NCBI RefSeq assembly: GCF_000005825.2
Contig: NC_013791.2
Coordinates: 1,178,001 to 1,242,000 of the forward strand
Direction of reading: 5' to 3'
DNA length: 64,000 bases
From: Alkalihalophilus pseudofirmus OF4
Lineage (GTDB): Bacteria; Bacillota; Bacilli; Bacillales; Bacillaceae_D
Shown: one piece after another, positions 48,356 through 57,306 of the stretch
Layout: each line of letters starts with the position of its first letter
How positions within the stretch are numbered: position 1 is the first letter of the stretch
Notes under the pieces: generated by a model
What the model was told of the DNA's origin: nothing
Seen by the model: the letters and a program-made list of their open reading frames with translations, nothing else
The model's database searches: none
Program-made: the position numbers and the translations under genes

Positions 48356-49771
48356 ATGACTGACTATCGAACGGAACGCGATTTATTAGGTGAAAAAGAA
48401 GTGCCAAAGGATGCTTATTACGGTATTCAAACGATGAGGGCACGTGAGAACTTTCCTATTACAGGATATCCTCCACACCCTGAATTAATTCGCGCTTTTG
48501 GTTATGTGAAAAAAGCTGCCGCTATGGCCAATCGTGATGTTGGAGTGCTGCAAACAAATATTGCCGATGCGATCATTACTGCAGCTGAAGATGTCATTGA
48601 AGGGAAATTAAATGATCAATTTATCGTCGATTCGATTCAAGGCGGTGCCGGTACTTCATTCAATATGAATGCAAACGAAGTCATTGCTAATCGTGCGATT
48701 GAAATTTTAGGCGGGGAAAAAGGCGAGTATATGAAAGTAAGTCCAAACACACATGTGAATATGGCGCAATCGACAAACGATGCTTTCCCAACGGCTATTC
48801 ACATTGCAAGCTTAAACTTAGCTAAAGGGCTTACGGATTCATTAAATGAGTTAATCGAAGCGATGCATGAAAAAGAGAAAGAATTTGATGACGTCTTAAA
48901 AATGGGTCGAACTCATCTGCAAGACGCGGTGCCTATTCGCTTGGGGCAGGAATTTGGTGCTTATAGACGAGTTCTTACAAGAGACCTAGGCCGCTTAACT
49001 CGCTCAGTCGAGCACCTGTATGAAATTAATTTAGGAGCAACTGCTGTAGGAACGGGACTTAATGCAAAAGTTGAATACATTGATAAAGTTTCTAAGTATT
49101 TAGCTGATATTACAGATCACCCATTTGAAACTGCAGAAGATTTAGTTGATGCGACTCAGAACACCGATGCGTATACAGAATTATCTAGTGCGATGAAAAT
49201 TATGGCGATTAACTTATCAAAGATTGCAAATGACCTTCGCCTAATGAGCTCTGGACCGCGGACAGGCTTGAATGAAATTAATTTGCCGCCAAGACAGCCA
49301 GGTTCATCTATTATGCCTGGTAAAGTGAATCCGGTGATGTGTGAAGTAATGAACCAGGTGTCATTCCAAGTGATAGGAAACGATCAAACAATCAGCCTTG
49401 CTTCAGAAGCAGGTCAGCTTGAGCTAAATGTAATGGAGCCGGTTCTTGTATTCAACCTTCTACAATCGCTGTCTATTTTACAAAATGGAATGAAAGTATT
49501 CCGTGAATATGCGATTGAAGGAATTACAGCAAACATTGAGCATTGTCGTGAGATGGTTGAGCGCAGTGTAGGGATTATTACAGCGATTAATCCGCATGTA
49601 GGATATGAAGTGGCGACACGTATTGCAAAAGAAGCTATTCAAACGGATCGTCCTGTTCGTGAAATTTGTCTGGAAAGAGGCATTTTAACAGAAGAAGAAC
49701 TAAATGAAATTCTCGATCCTAAAGAAATGACGAATCCAGGAATTGCAGGAGCAAGGTTTATTTACGGCTAA
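48356..49771 (+). CDS. aspA: Aspartate ammonia-lyase
   Basis: A 471-residue member of the fumarase/aspartase superfamily; converts aspartate to fumarate and ammonia. The signature [11 protein letters not shown] is present, with [10 protein letters not shown] and NDAFPTAIH. Aspartase rather than fumarase is supported by the N-terminal YRTERDLLGEKEVPKDAYYGIQT, the NVMEPVL stretch and the VMCEVMNQV sequence after the signature. I start it at ATG 48356 (MTDYRTE) behind GAGAGGA; the frame extends ten codons upstream. Distant fumC is at 61.6 kb. Confidence 0.9.
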   Translation: MTDYRTERDLLGEKEVPKDAYYGIQTMRARENFPITGYPPHPELIRAFGYVKKAAAMANRDVGVLQTNIADAIITAAEDVIEGKLNDQFIVDSIQGGAGTSFNMNANEVIANRAIEILGGEKGEYMKVSPNTHVNMAQSTNDAFPTAIHIASLNLAKGLTDSLNELIEAMHEKEKEFDDVLKMGRTHLQDAVPIRLGQEFGAYRRVLTRDLGRLTRSVEHLYEINLGATAVGTGLNAKVEYIDKVSKYLADITDHPFETAEDLVDATQNTDAYTELSSAMKIMAINLSKIANDLRLMSSGPRTGLNEINLPPRQPGSSIMPGKVNPVMCEVMNQVSFQVIGNDQTISLASEAGQLELNVMEPVLVFNLLQSLSILQNGMKVFREYAIEGITANIEHCREMVERSVGIITAINPHVGYEVATRIAKEAIQTDRPVREICLERGILTEEELNEILDPKEMTNPGIAGARFIYG

Positions 49772-49774
49772 ATC

Positions 49775-49818
49775 TAAAAAACACATTATCCCCTTTTTAG
49801 GTGGTAATGTGTTTTTTT
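49775..49818 (+). terminator. Terminator of aspA
   Basis: AAAAAACACATTA pairs with TAATGTGTTTTTT around a loop of about 14 bases. Confidence 0.75.
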
Positions 49819-49997
49819 ACTTCGTTAATGTGAAACTTTTTACTTGAATAAACGTCTAATTAAGTAGAGGTAAAATTTAATTGGATAGAAAATGAAAAAA
49901 ATTCCTACATAAATCACAAAATAATGCTCTAAGATTATTGTTGTTCCATCAATCCCATGCGATAATGTGAAAATACTAGAAAGAAAGGAGGGGGAAT

Positions 49998-51104
49998 ATG
50001 CGGCGTTTGATTATTATTTTGTTGTTTGTAGTTCTTTTGGCTGGTTGTTCCCGTGAAAGTCAGCCCCTGCCCGAATCCACTGTTAATTTAACACCAAAGC
50101 CCGCTGCGTCCTCCTCTTATTTTCAGAGTGATACGATAAAACCCATCCAAGAATCAAACGGCATAGCAATGATTAGTGAGTGGTTTGATGAAGATACAAT
50201 TCTATATGTTGAGGAGAAAGACCAATTATCTACCCTGAAAAAATATCATCTTTATTCTGGCCTTGAGGAACCTTTTTTTGAGACAGAAGAGTGGATTACG
50301 GAGGTGGAAGGCAACGAGGACCTTACGTTATTTTCAATTGTTACGTATGATGAATTTGACCAATCCTCAATGTATGTGATTGATGCAGAAGGAAATAGAC
50401 AGCTAGAGCTTCAACACTTTGGGGATAGTTATACAGTATATTGGAATCCTTACAAGCCTAGTGAGATGATGCTCATTACGTATTTGCCTGATTGGAATTT
50501 TGACGTGTTTCATGTCAATGTCGATGAACAGACAGTGACCGCAATAGAAATCCCGCAAACGTATTTCCAATGGGTAAATGAAACCCAAATTGCCTACTTA
50601 AATTGGGACGCTGCAGAACCTAATTATGAGGCACCGCTTGTTTTATATGATCTAGGTACAGGTGAGGCTGAAGAAATGGATAAGCCGCTTATTACATTTA
50701 TGTCTTATAGTGATCACACTCAGCTCGAGGTTTCAGTTGACTCCATGTATGAACTGTATACAACGTATACATTTAAATCAGAAGGTGCAGAAGAAATAAG
50801 CGAACTTGAGATGCCGATTTTAAATACGTATTCTGATTTGTGGTGGATTCCCTTTCATATGTACGACTCGGATGAAGGGGACTTTTATTATTTACGACCA
50901 AAGTACAGCGGAGACTATTTCAGCTACGAAGATGGCTACAATTTATTGAAATACAATCCAAGAACGAATGCTGAGGTAAGCATTACCGAGCTTGATGATC
51001 ATTTGCCAATTAAGCTCTCCCCAAATGGAGGGAAAATGCTGATTGGTAATCGGCTCGAGGAAGTGATGGAGCTTAAAAATAAGGAGAAGGTGACCCTATT
51101 TTAA
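49998..51104 (+). CDS. yqgU: Lipoprotein YqgU
   Basis: A 368-residue lipoprotein. The lipobox LLAGC lies at about residues 14-18 (C17 or C18 would carry the lipid), followed by an acidic, Tyr/Trp-rich domain with repeated short strands resembling a beta-propeller (WFDEDTILYVEE, VYWNPYKPSEMMLI, WVNETQIAYLNW, KLSPNGGKMLIGN). Anchored at the outer face of the membrane. AAAGGAGGGGG precedes the ATG. Size and position match B. subtilis YqgU; function unknown. Confidence 0.8.
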   Translation: MRRLIIILLFVVLLAGCSRESQPLPESTVNLTPKPAASSSYFQSDTIKPIQESNGIAMISEWFDEDTILYVEEKDQLSTLKKYHLYSGLEEPFFETEEWITEVEGNEDLTLFSIVTYDEFDQSSMYVIDAEGNRQLELQHFGDSYTVYWNPYKPSEMMLITYLPDWNFDVFHVNVDEQTVTAIEIPQTYFQWVNETQIAYLNWDAAEPNYEAPLVLYDLGTGEAEEMDKPLITFMSYSDHTQLEVSVDSMYELYTTYTFKSEGAEEISELEMPILNTYSDLWWIPFHMYDSDEGDFYYLRPKYSGDYFSYEDGYNLLKYNPRTNAEVSITELDDHLPIKLSPNGGKMLIGNRLEEVMELKNKEKVTLF

Positions 51105-51123
51105 GAAAGCTCCCGTTAAATCA

Positions 51124-51151
51124 TTGCAATTTTTATGCACTCTGTCATAAT
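51124..51151 (+). promoter_or_regulatory. Promoter of the thiamine operon
   Basis: TTGCAA at 51124-51129, 16 bp, CATAAT at 51146-51151; predicted start about 25 bp before the riboswitch. Confidence 0.5.
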
Positions 51152-51184
51152 AGGGGTGTAATCAACTAAATAAAAAGCTGTAGA

Positions 51185-51280
51185 AGGCTAGGGGTGCCCG
51201 CTTAAGCAGGCTGAGAAAAAGGTAGTTTCCTTTTACCCTTGTACCTGATCTGGTTCGTACCAGCGTAGGGAAGTCGACTG
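51185..51280 (+). promoter_or_regulatory. TPP riboswitch (THI element)
   Basis: All conserved blocks are present: GGGGTGCCC at the 5' side, GGCTGAGA, ACCCTTGTACCTGATC, and TACCAGCGTAGGGAAGT. It binds thiamine diphosphate. A terminator hairpin follows at 51301, so high TPP should stop transcription of thiE-S-G-O-D. Confidence 0.95.
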
Positions 51281-51300
51281 CAAATGAGTGAATCATATGT

Positions 51301-51337
51301 AGCCGTGTCCCATGCGTTTTTGGGATACGGCTTTTTA
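51301..51337 (+). terminator. Riboswitch-controlled terminator
   Basis: AGCCGTGTCCC at 51301-51311 pairs with GGGATACGGCT at 51322-51332, then five T. It lies between the TPP aptamer and thiE. Confidence 0.8.
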
Positions 51338-51366
51338 TATGCTGAAATCATATAGGGGTGAATAGA

Positions 51367-51984
51367 ATGAAAGATTTTAAACTATACGCGATTACCGGAG
51401 AAGAATTTCATCAGGGACGTGACTTAATTGAAGTAATGGAAGAAGCTATTTTAGGCGGAGTCGATATTATTCAATTAAGAGATAAAAAAAGTAAAAAAAT
51501 TGATGTGCTTAAAAAAGCTCAAGCATTACGTGAATTAACAAAGAAACACGATGTAACATTTATCGTAAATGACCATATAGATGTAGCGCTTGCTGTAGAT
51601 GCAGACGGTATTCATGTAGGACAAGACGATCTTCCCCTGGCTGAAGCGAGAAAAGTGATGGGTCCAGACAAAATCATTGGTATTTCTACGCATAAAATCG
51701 AAGAAGCCCGTGCGGCTGAAGCAGGTGGAGCAGACTATATTGGAGTCGGTCCAATTTTTGAAACAAAGAGTAAAGAAGATGTCGTAGATCCTGTGACAAC
51801 CCAATACATTCAACAAGTGGCCAATGAAATCAAAATTCCGTTTGTAGCAATCGGCGGGATCAAGCTGCACAATGTCGATCAAGTATTAGCTGCAGGTGCC
51901 ACGCGTGTCTGTATGATCAGTGAGATTGTCGGAGCGGAAGACGTGAAGGGAACATGCGAAAAATTCATTAAAATCCTAAAGTAA
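51367..51984 (+). CDS. thiE: Thiamine-phosphate synthase
   Basis: A 205-residue TIM-barrel enzyme joining HMP-PP and the thiazole phosphate. All catalytic motifs of ThiE, as opposed to its inactive relative TenI, are kept: QLRDKKS, FIVNDHIDVAL, HVGQDDLPL, GISTH, GVGPIFETKSK and AIGGI. I use ATG 51367 after AGGGGTGA; GTG 51358 overlaps the site. In B. subtilis the equivalent place is held by tenA-tenI; here a true ThiE leads the operon. Confidence 0.93.
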   Translation: MKDFKLYAITGEEFHQGRDLIEVMEEAILGGVDIIQLRDKKSKKIDVLKKAQALRELTKKHDVTFIVNDHIDVALAVDADGIHVGQDDLPLAEARKVMGPDKIIGISTHKIEEARAAEAGGADYIGVGPIFETKSKEDVVDPVTTQYIQQVANEIKIPFVAIGGIKLHNVDQVLAAGATRVCMISEIVGAEDVKGTCEKFIKILK

Positions 51985-52009
51985 TCTTACTTAGGGGGGA
52001 GGCAGACTG

Positions 52010-52207
52010 ATGGAACTAATCATAAATGGTGAGAAAGAGAATGTTCAGGCGGTAACACTGCTTGATGTAGTCACTCATTATCAATTAGAAAAACACCTTG
52101 TCGTGACGGAAGTGGATGGAGAAATTATTGACCGGGACAACTGGCCTGTAACGAAGGTAGAAGAAGGTATGAAGATTGAATTAGTGCATTTTGTTGGGGG
52201 AGGATGA
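52010..52207 (+). CDS. thiS: Sulfur carrier protein ThiS
   Basis: A 65-residue ubiquitin-like protein ending in VHFVGGG; the terminal Gly is the site of adenylation and thiocarboxylate formation. [20 protein letters not shown] forms the first beta-grasp elements. GGGGGGAGG precedes the ATG. Its stop overlaps in-frame start codons of thiG. Confidence 0.93.
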   Translation: MELIINGEKENVQAVTLLDVVTHYQLEKHLVVTEVDGEIIDRDNWPVTKVEEGMKIELVHFVGGG

Positions 52208-52212
52208 TGACA

Positions 52213-52992
52213 ATGAAATCATCAAAATTAGTCATAGCTGGTAAAGAATTATCGTCAAGATTTTTTCTTGGGACGGGGCGTTATCCCAATCCATTTGTTC
52301 AAAATGAAGCAATCCGAGTATCAGAAGCGGAAGTATTAACATTTGCGATTCGCCGTGTGAATTTAGATGCTCCGAGTGAGGATGCGATCCTGCAGCATCT
52401 AGATCAAGATTCATTTACTTATCTTCCTAACACATCAGGAGCTAGTAATGCCGAAGAAGCAATCCGCATTGCAAGACTTGCGAAGGCATCAGGAATCAGC
52501 AACTGGATCAAAGTGGAAATTAGTGCAGATGAAAAAACATTGCTTCCTGATCCTATCGAAACACTAAAAGCGACAGAAACGTTGGCAAATGAGGGTTTTG
52601 TTGTACTTCCTTATACATCAGATGATCCCATTTTATGCCGTAAATTAGAAGAGGCTGGGGCAGCTGCAGTTATGCCTGGAGGTGCGCCGATTGGTACAGG
52701 GCTTGGTGTATTAAATCCGTACAATATTGGCTTAATAGCAGAAGATTCTAACGTGCCGATAATTGTAGATGCTGGCTTAGGATCTGCAAAAGATATCGTT
52801 GAAGTAATGGAGCTTGGGGTTGATGGTGTCTTAATGAATACGCCCGTAGCAAAAGCGAAGGATCCTGTAAAGATGGCTCATGCAATGAAGCTTGCGATTG
52901 AGGCAGGACGTGCATCATATGAAGCAGGCAGAATTCCAAAGAAGAAGTACGCAACAGCAAGCAGCGGGTATGCGTCCCTTATATCGCGATAA
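52213..52992 (+). CDS. thiG: Thiazole synthase
   Basis: About 259 residues, a TIM-barrel enzyme assembling the thiazole phosphate from DXP, dehydroglycine and ThiS-thiocarboxylate. Motifs: [10 protein letters not shown] near the start, the Schiff-base lysine in [24 protein letters not shown] and [10 protein letters not shown]. Three start codons (52204, 52207, 52213) lie after GGGGGAGG; spacing favours 52213. The first would overlap thiS by four bases. Confidence 0.94.
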   Translation: MKSSKLVIAGKELSSRFFLGTGRYPNPFVQNEAIRVSEAEVLTFAIRRVNLDAPSEDAILQHLDQDSFTYLPNTSGASNAEEAIRIARLAKASGISNWIKVEISADEKTLLPDPIETLKATETLANEGFVVLPYTSDDPILCRKLEEAGAAAVMPGGAPIGTGLGVLNPYNIGLIAEDSNVPIIVDAGLGSAKDIVEVMELGVDGVLMNTPVAKAKDPVKMAHAMKLAIEAGRASYEAGRIPKKKYATASSGYASLISR

Positions 52993-53016
52993 AAACAAAA
53001 GAGGATGTGAAGATCA

Positions 53017-54129
53017 ATGACTCATCGTGTGATCGTCCTCGGAGGCGGTGTGATCGGACTTGCTTCGGCATTAGAACTTTCTAGGAAAGGTCATGACGTG
53101 ACTGTTCTTGAGAAAGTGCGCTGCGGAGGACAAGCGTCTGGTGCGGCAGCTGGGATGCTTGCTCCTTACTCTGAAATAGGGGAAGACCCTGATGATTTTT
53201 TTAGATTATGTCTTGCTAGTTTAAGAGAATATCCAGTTTGGCAAGAAGAAGTCAAAAAGATCAGCGGACACGATTTTGAATATACAAACAGCGGAAGTCT
53301 TCATGCTGTGTACCATGAAGCGGATCTATTAGCACTTAAAACAAGGCAGTCTTGGCAAAGGGAATGGGGGGCAGAGGCGGAGCTTGTTGATGCGACTCGG
53401 ATAAAGAAGCTTGAACCTCATCTTTCTGACTCTATTATAGGAGCGATGCATTATCCGGAAGAAAGCCATGTTTTTGCTCCGGATTATGTACGAGCTCTTG
53501 AAGAAGCATGCCGGAAAAATGGTGTAACGATTGCTGAGGAACTTGAAGCAGTTGAGGTTCACAGCTGGAAGGAAGATATTGATTTAGTATCAAAAAACGG
53601 TCAGAGGTTTCAGGCTGAACGACTCGTTATCGCCTCAGGTGCTTGGTCAAAGGAACTCGAAGAAACGTTCTCCTTAAATCTCCCTGTTTATCCGATACGC
53701 GGACAAATTTGCGCTTATGAACTAGGAGATAAACAAGTGAATCATATTGTTTATACGAGCCAAGGGTATTTGGTTCCTAAGGCAAATGGGACGCTTGTAA
53801 ACGGGGCTTCTGAAGATATTGCAGGTTTTATGACGGATGTTACAGTTAGTGGAATAGCCCGTTTAACGAATTGGAACAAAAATATCTTTCCTTTCTTAAC
53901 AGATCTCAAGCCGTTTCATACATGGGCTGGATTAAGACCAGCAACGCAGGATGGCTACCCTTTTATCGGTAAACATCCGAATGCAAAGCATATTATTTTT
54001 GCAACAGGGCATTATCGTAATGGAATTCTTCTTAGTCCTATTACCGCTAAAATAGTGGCTGCATTGCTTAGCGATGAAAAGACGCCTGTTCCAATCGAAA
54101 CGTTTGCACCGAATCGTTTTACATATTAA
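53017..54129 (+). CDS. thiO: Glycine oxidase ThiO
   Basis: A 370-residue FAD enzyme oxidising glycine to the imine used by ThiG. FAD-binding VIVLGGGVIGLASALELSRKGHDV spans residues about 5-28, GAAAGMLAPYSE and RLVIASGAWS follow, and the C-terminal FAD contact lies in GLRPATQDGYPFIG and GHYRNGILL. It follows thiG by 24 bases. Confidence 0.93.
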   Translation: MTHRVIVLGGGVIGLASALELSRKGHDVTVLEKVRCGGQASGAAAGMLAPYSEIGEDPDDFFRLCLASLREYPVWQEEVKKISGHDFEYTNSGSLHAVYHEADLLALKTRQSWQREWGAEAELVDATRIKKLEPHLSDSIIGAMHYPEESHVFAPDYVRALEEACRKNGVTIAEELEAVEVHSWKEDIDLVSKNGQRFQAERLVIASGAWSKELEETFSLNLPVYPIRGQICAYELGDKQVNHIVYTSQGYLVPKANGTLVNGASEDIAGFMTDVTVSGIARLTNWNKNIFPFLTDLKPFHTWAGLRPATQDGYPFIGKHPNAKHIIFATGHYRNGILLSPITAKIVAALLSDEKTPVPIETFAPNRFTY

Positions 54130-54188
54130 TTGATGAATGAGACAAATGTAATAACTGAAACTTAAGGTAAGAAAGAAGGAGAATAGTT

Positions 54189-54992
54189 ATGACGATGGCA
54201 AAAGTTTTAACCATAGCAGGCTCAGATTCCGGGGGGGGAGCTGGAATTCAAGCAGACCTAAAAACGTTTCAAGAACTTGATACGTTTGGAATGAGTGCAA
54301 TCACTGCCCTGACAGCTCAGAACACTTTAGGTGTGCATGGTGTGTTTCCTCAATCACTTGAAGCAATTGAAGCGCAAATTGATGCTGTTCTCTCTGATAT
54401 CGGAGTAGACGCTGTTAAAACGGGCATGTTATTTTCTGCAGAAATCATTACGCTTGTGGCAAAAAAATGCAAACAGTATCATGTCCAAAATATTGTCGTC
54501 GACCCGGTTATGGTTGCTAAAGGCGGAGCGGTGCTGCTTCAGGATGCAGCAACTGAAGCATTAATTAAAGAACTGCTGCCGATCGCTGCAGTTATCACAC
54601 CAAATCTTCCGGAAGCGGCTAAGCTTCTTCGTACAAAAGAGATGGAGACACTTGAGGAAATGGAGAAGGCAGCAAAAGAATTGCACAAACTTGGACCAAG
54701 ATATGTGGTCTTAAAGGGCGGTCACCTAAAAAGTGGACCGGCAGTGGATCTTTTATTTGACGGAGAGGAACTTCATTACTTGGAGACAGAGCGGATTGAG
54801 ACGAAGCATACTCACGGTACCGGCTGTACGTATGCGGCTGCAATTGCTGCGGAACTGGCAAAAGGAAGTTCAATTAAAGATTCAGTTCAAACGGCGAAGC
54901 TTTTCATTACAGAAGCCATCCGTCATTCTCTTTCTATTGGGGAAGGCATTGGGCCAACGAATCATCATGCCTATAAGAATTCTCTGTTATGA
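54189..54992 (+). CDS. thiD: Hydroxymethylpyrimidine/phosphomethylpyrimidine kinase
   Basis: A 267-residue ribokinase-like enzyme phosphorylating HMP and HMP-P. Motifs: IAGSDSGGGAGIQADLKTF near the start, VDPVMVAKGG, ITPNLPEA, and the anion-hole loop HGTGCTYAAAIAAELAKG. AAGGAG precedes the ATG. Last gene of the TPP-controlled operon. ThiF, usually between thiG and thiD in B. subtilis, is missing. Confidence 0.94.
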   Translation: MTMAKVLTIAGSDSGGGAGIQADLKTFQELDTFGMSAITALTAQNTLGVHGVFPQSLEAIEAQIDAVLSDIGVDAVKTGMLFSAEIITLVAKKCKQYHVQNIVVDPVMVAKGGAVLLQDAATEALIKELLPIAAVITPNLPEAAKLLRTKEMETLEEMEKAAKELHKLGPRYVVLKGGHLKSGPAVDLLFDGEELHYLETERIETKHTHGTGCTYAAAIAAELAKGSSIKDSVQTAKLFITEAIRHSLSIGEGIGPTNHHAYKNSLL

Positions 54993-55021
54993 TAAGATAT
55001 AGTTAAAGTGAAAACTTGTTT

Positions 55022-55063
55022 AAGTCTATTCATATGATCTAATCATTTGGGTAGACTTTTTGT
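55022..55063 (+). terminator. Terminator of the thi operon
   Basis: AAGTCTA at 55022-55028 pairs with TAGACTT at 55052-55058, then T run; loop is long. Confidence 0.55.
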
Positions 55064-55141
55064 TTTATTTGTCCATCCTGTATAATATAAACATCCCAGT
55101 TCGAAATACGATCAAAATCGTCGAGGAAACCGAGGTGAGTT

Positions 55142-55852
55142 ATGGAGATTATTAAGTGGAGCAATGTAAGCAGTGAACGGCTCAATAAAATTTCATTTAC
55201 TGTACTGGAAAATCAAATTGTTACATTAATCGGGCCATCTGGAGCGGGTAAAAGCAGTCTCTTGTATTTGATGAACCGTTTAGATGATAAGAGGTCAGGT
55301 TCAATTACATTTAAAGAAAAAGAGATTGAAAGCTACCCTATTGTTGAGCTAAGGCAGCAGATCGGAATGGTGTTTCAATCACCTGCATTATTTGATGGGA
55401 CAGTTTCAGAAAATGTATCTTATGGGCCGAATCTTCATAATAGAGATTGGTCTGATGAAAAAACCATTAAGCTTTTAGAATCCGTTCACCTTTCTCCTGA
55501 ATTCTTACATAAACCTATAGATGAATTATCAGGCGGAGAGCAGCAGCGTGTTGCTTTCCTGAGAACGCTAGCAAACGAGCCTGAGATTCTATTGCTGGAT
55601 GAAGTGACAAGCGCACTCGATTTACGCAATGTGGAATTAATTGAAGATTTCATCCGGACATTACAGAAGAGAGGCAAGACCATTTTCATGGTGACACATG
55701 ATGTCGAACAGGCAGAGCGCCTAGGAGATCAAACCTTTTATTTGGAAAAAGGCGAACTGATTGAAACCGGTGAATCTAAGGAGTTTTTTAGGTCTCCACA
55801 AACAGAGCGTGCAAGAAGATTTTTGTATCGTGACGGGGAAGGGGACGAATAA
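55142..55852 (+). CDS. ABC ATPase, FetA-like
   Basis: A 236-residue ABC ATPase. Walker A GPSGAGKSS is near residue 33, the Q loop MVFQSPALF, signature LSGGEQQRVA, Walker B ILLLDEVTSALD, H loop VTHD. It ends two bases before the UPF0014 permease gene, the pairing seen in E. coli FetAB (YbbL-YbbM), an exporter linked to iron and oxidative stress. The ATP-binding partner for a two-component exporter, cytoplasmic. Confidence 0.82.
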   Translation: MEIIKWSNVSSERLNKISFTVLENQIVTLIGPSGAGKSSLLYLMNRLDDKRSGSITFKEKEIESYPIVELRQQIGMVFQSPALFDGTVSENVSYGPNLHNRDWSDEKTIKLLESVHLSPEFLHKPIDELSGGEQQRVAFLRTLANEPEILLLDEVTSALDLRNVELIEDFIRTLQKRGKTIFMVTHDVEQAERLGDQTFYLEKGELIETGESKEFFRSPQTERARRFLYRDGEGDE

Positions 55853-55854
55853 AT

Positions 55855-56634
55855 ATGGCTCCAGAAATTTCAAATGTATCAATGCTATTTCTTATCATTT
55901 TTGTATTAATACCTGTTTCATTATCTTATGTCTATTCGTTGAATTTAGCAGGGAGCATCACCTGGTCCTCATTTAGAGGAGCAGCTCAATTATTCTTAAT
56001 AGGGTATTTATTAACGTTCTTATTCGAGCTGCCGCCCTTAATTGGTATACCGATTATGCTGAGTGTTATGATTACAGTGGCTGGTTTTCATGCGGCTAAG
56101 AAAGGTCGTGGCATTTCTGGCGTACTGCTTTTGATTTTTGGCATTTTAGTGACTGTTGAGCTTACGGTCCTCTCTATGTGGCTTGGATTTGATATGATTG
56201 AGTTTACACCAGAACAAGTTATTCCAATGAGCGGCATGGTGATTGGAAACAGCATGGTAGCCATAGGTCTTGCTTTAGAAAGAATGAAAAGTGAATTTAA
56301 CGAAAATCATAATCGGCTCCTTGCAGCTCTCTCACTCGGTGCTACACCTAAAGAAGCGACACAGCCGATTATCAAGCGGATTGTCCGTGCTGCAATGATT
56401 CCTAATGTAGATGGGTTAAAAACAATTGGACTTGTACAGCTTCCTGGAATGATGACGGGGCTGATACTAGCGGGAGTATCACCTCATATTGCGATTCGTT
56501 ACCAGATAGTCATTTCTTTAAGTATTTTTGTTGCCGTATCAGTTAGTGCAATGCTTGTTACAGTGTTTACGTACAGAAAGTTTTTCAATCAGAACTTACA
56601 ATTAAAACGGGTGAGTGACGACGGATCAGTGTAG
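55855..56634 (+). CDS. UPF0014 membrane protein, FetB-like exporter
   Basis: 259 residues with about seven membrane segments. The UPF0014 signature is GMVIGNSMVAIGLALERM (about 123-141) followed by EALSLGATPKEA-type LAALSLGATPKEATQPI and the LVQLPGMMTGLILAGVSP segment. It forms the channel for the ATPase encoded just upstream. Substrate is inferred from E. coli FetB only. Confidence 0.82.
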   Translation: MAPEISNVSMLFLIIFVLIPVSLSYVYSLNLAGSITWSSFRGAAQLFLIGYLLTFLFELPPLIGIPIMLSVMITVAGFHAAKKGRGISGVLLLIFGILVTVELTVLSMWLGFDMIEFTPEQVIPMSGMVIGNSMVAIGLALERMKSEFNENHNRLLAALSLGATPKEATQPIIKRIVRAAMIPNVDGLKTIGLVQLPGMMTGLILAGVSPHIAIRYQIVISLSIFVAVSVSAMLVTVFTYRKFFNQNLQLKRVSDDGSV

Positions 56635-56679
56635 ATAAGCAGATATAAAAGAAGTAGATAAAAAGGGGAAACGACCAAC

Positions 56680-57288
56680 ATGTTTAACGGGAATAAACTA
56701 GTGTTAATTTTACCGGCTATTTTGATGGCCATTATGTTCTGGGGAGGCTATCATTTCTTAGGTGAAAATGAAACGCTGACACATGAACAACTTAAAGAGG
56801 AAACGGGTTTAGTTGCTGAGGCAGATGATACGGGTGATGGATGGTTAGTAAACATTAACTGGGAATGGGCTTCTATGCCGGATGGCGGCCTTTATGGTGA
56901 AGATTATGTAAGTGTAGCCGTACTAGATGAGGAAGGTCATGCAAGAGAAGACATTACATTTACAGATATGAAGCTTGAATTAGTTTACGGAGACGAAGTG
57001 ATCTATGAAACCGAAGGCGAAGCCGTCAGTAACGGAGTCATTTTTGCCTATCCTAATGAGATTCAGGAACATCAAAGTCTAGGAAATAATGGACAGGCTG
57101 TTGTTCGCTTGAATGGTGATGAGATAAATAAAGAGGATATTTCAATCCGCATGCTCCATACGTGGGTTAACCATAGTCCTTTAACAAAAGAAGATGCATT
57201 ATTTTCAAATCCTGACTTTAGCGGGGCTGCCAATGTTCCGTATTGGGTAAAAGAAGAGACACCTGCACAGCAGCAATCTCGCCAATAA
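56680..57288 (+). CDS. Membrane-anchored protein of unknown function
   Basis: 202 residues: an N-terminal anchor (about 6-24) and an acidic soluble domain, probably outside the membrane, rich in beta-type sequence (WLVNINWEWASMPDGGLYG, DMKLELVYGDEVIYE). The C-terminal 12 residues are Gln-rich. Not recognised. The context FetAB then this gene then DUF1385-YqgV suggests an operon with short gaps. Confidence 0.6.
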   Translation: MFNGNKLVLILPAILMAIMFWGGYHFLGENETLTHEQLKEETGLVAEADDTGDGWLVNINWEWASMPDGGLYGEDYVSVAVLDEEGHAREDITFTDMKLELVYGDEVIYETEGEAVSNGVIFAYPNEIQEHQSLGNNGQAVVRLNGDEINKEDISIRMLHTWVNHSPLTKEDALFSNPDFSGAANVPYWVKEETPAQQQSRQ

Positions 57289-57306
57289 AGAGAGGGGATA
57301 AGCTAG

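Noticed and set aside
51367-51984. TenI (thiazole tautomerase) as the first gene of the thi operon
   Set aside because: All ThiE catalytic motifs are intact (QLRDK, HVGQDD, GISTH), which TenI lacks.
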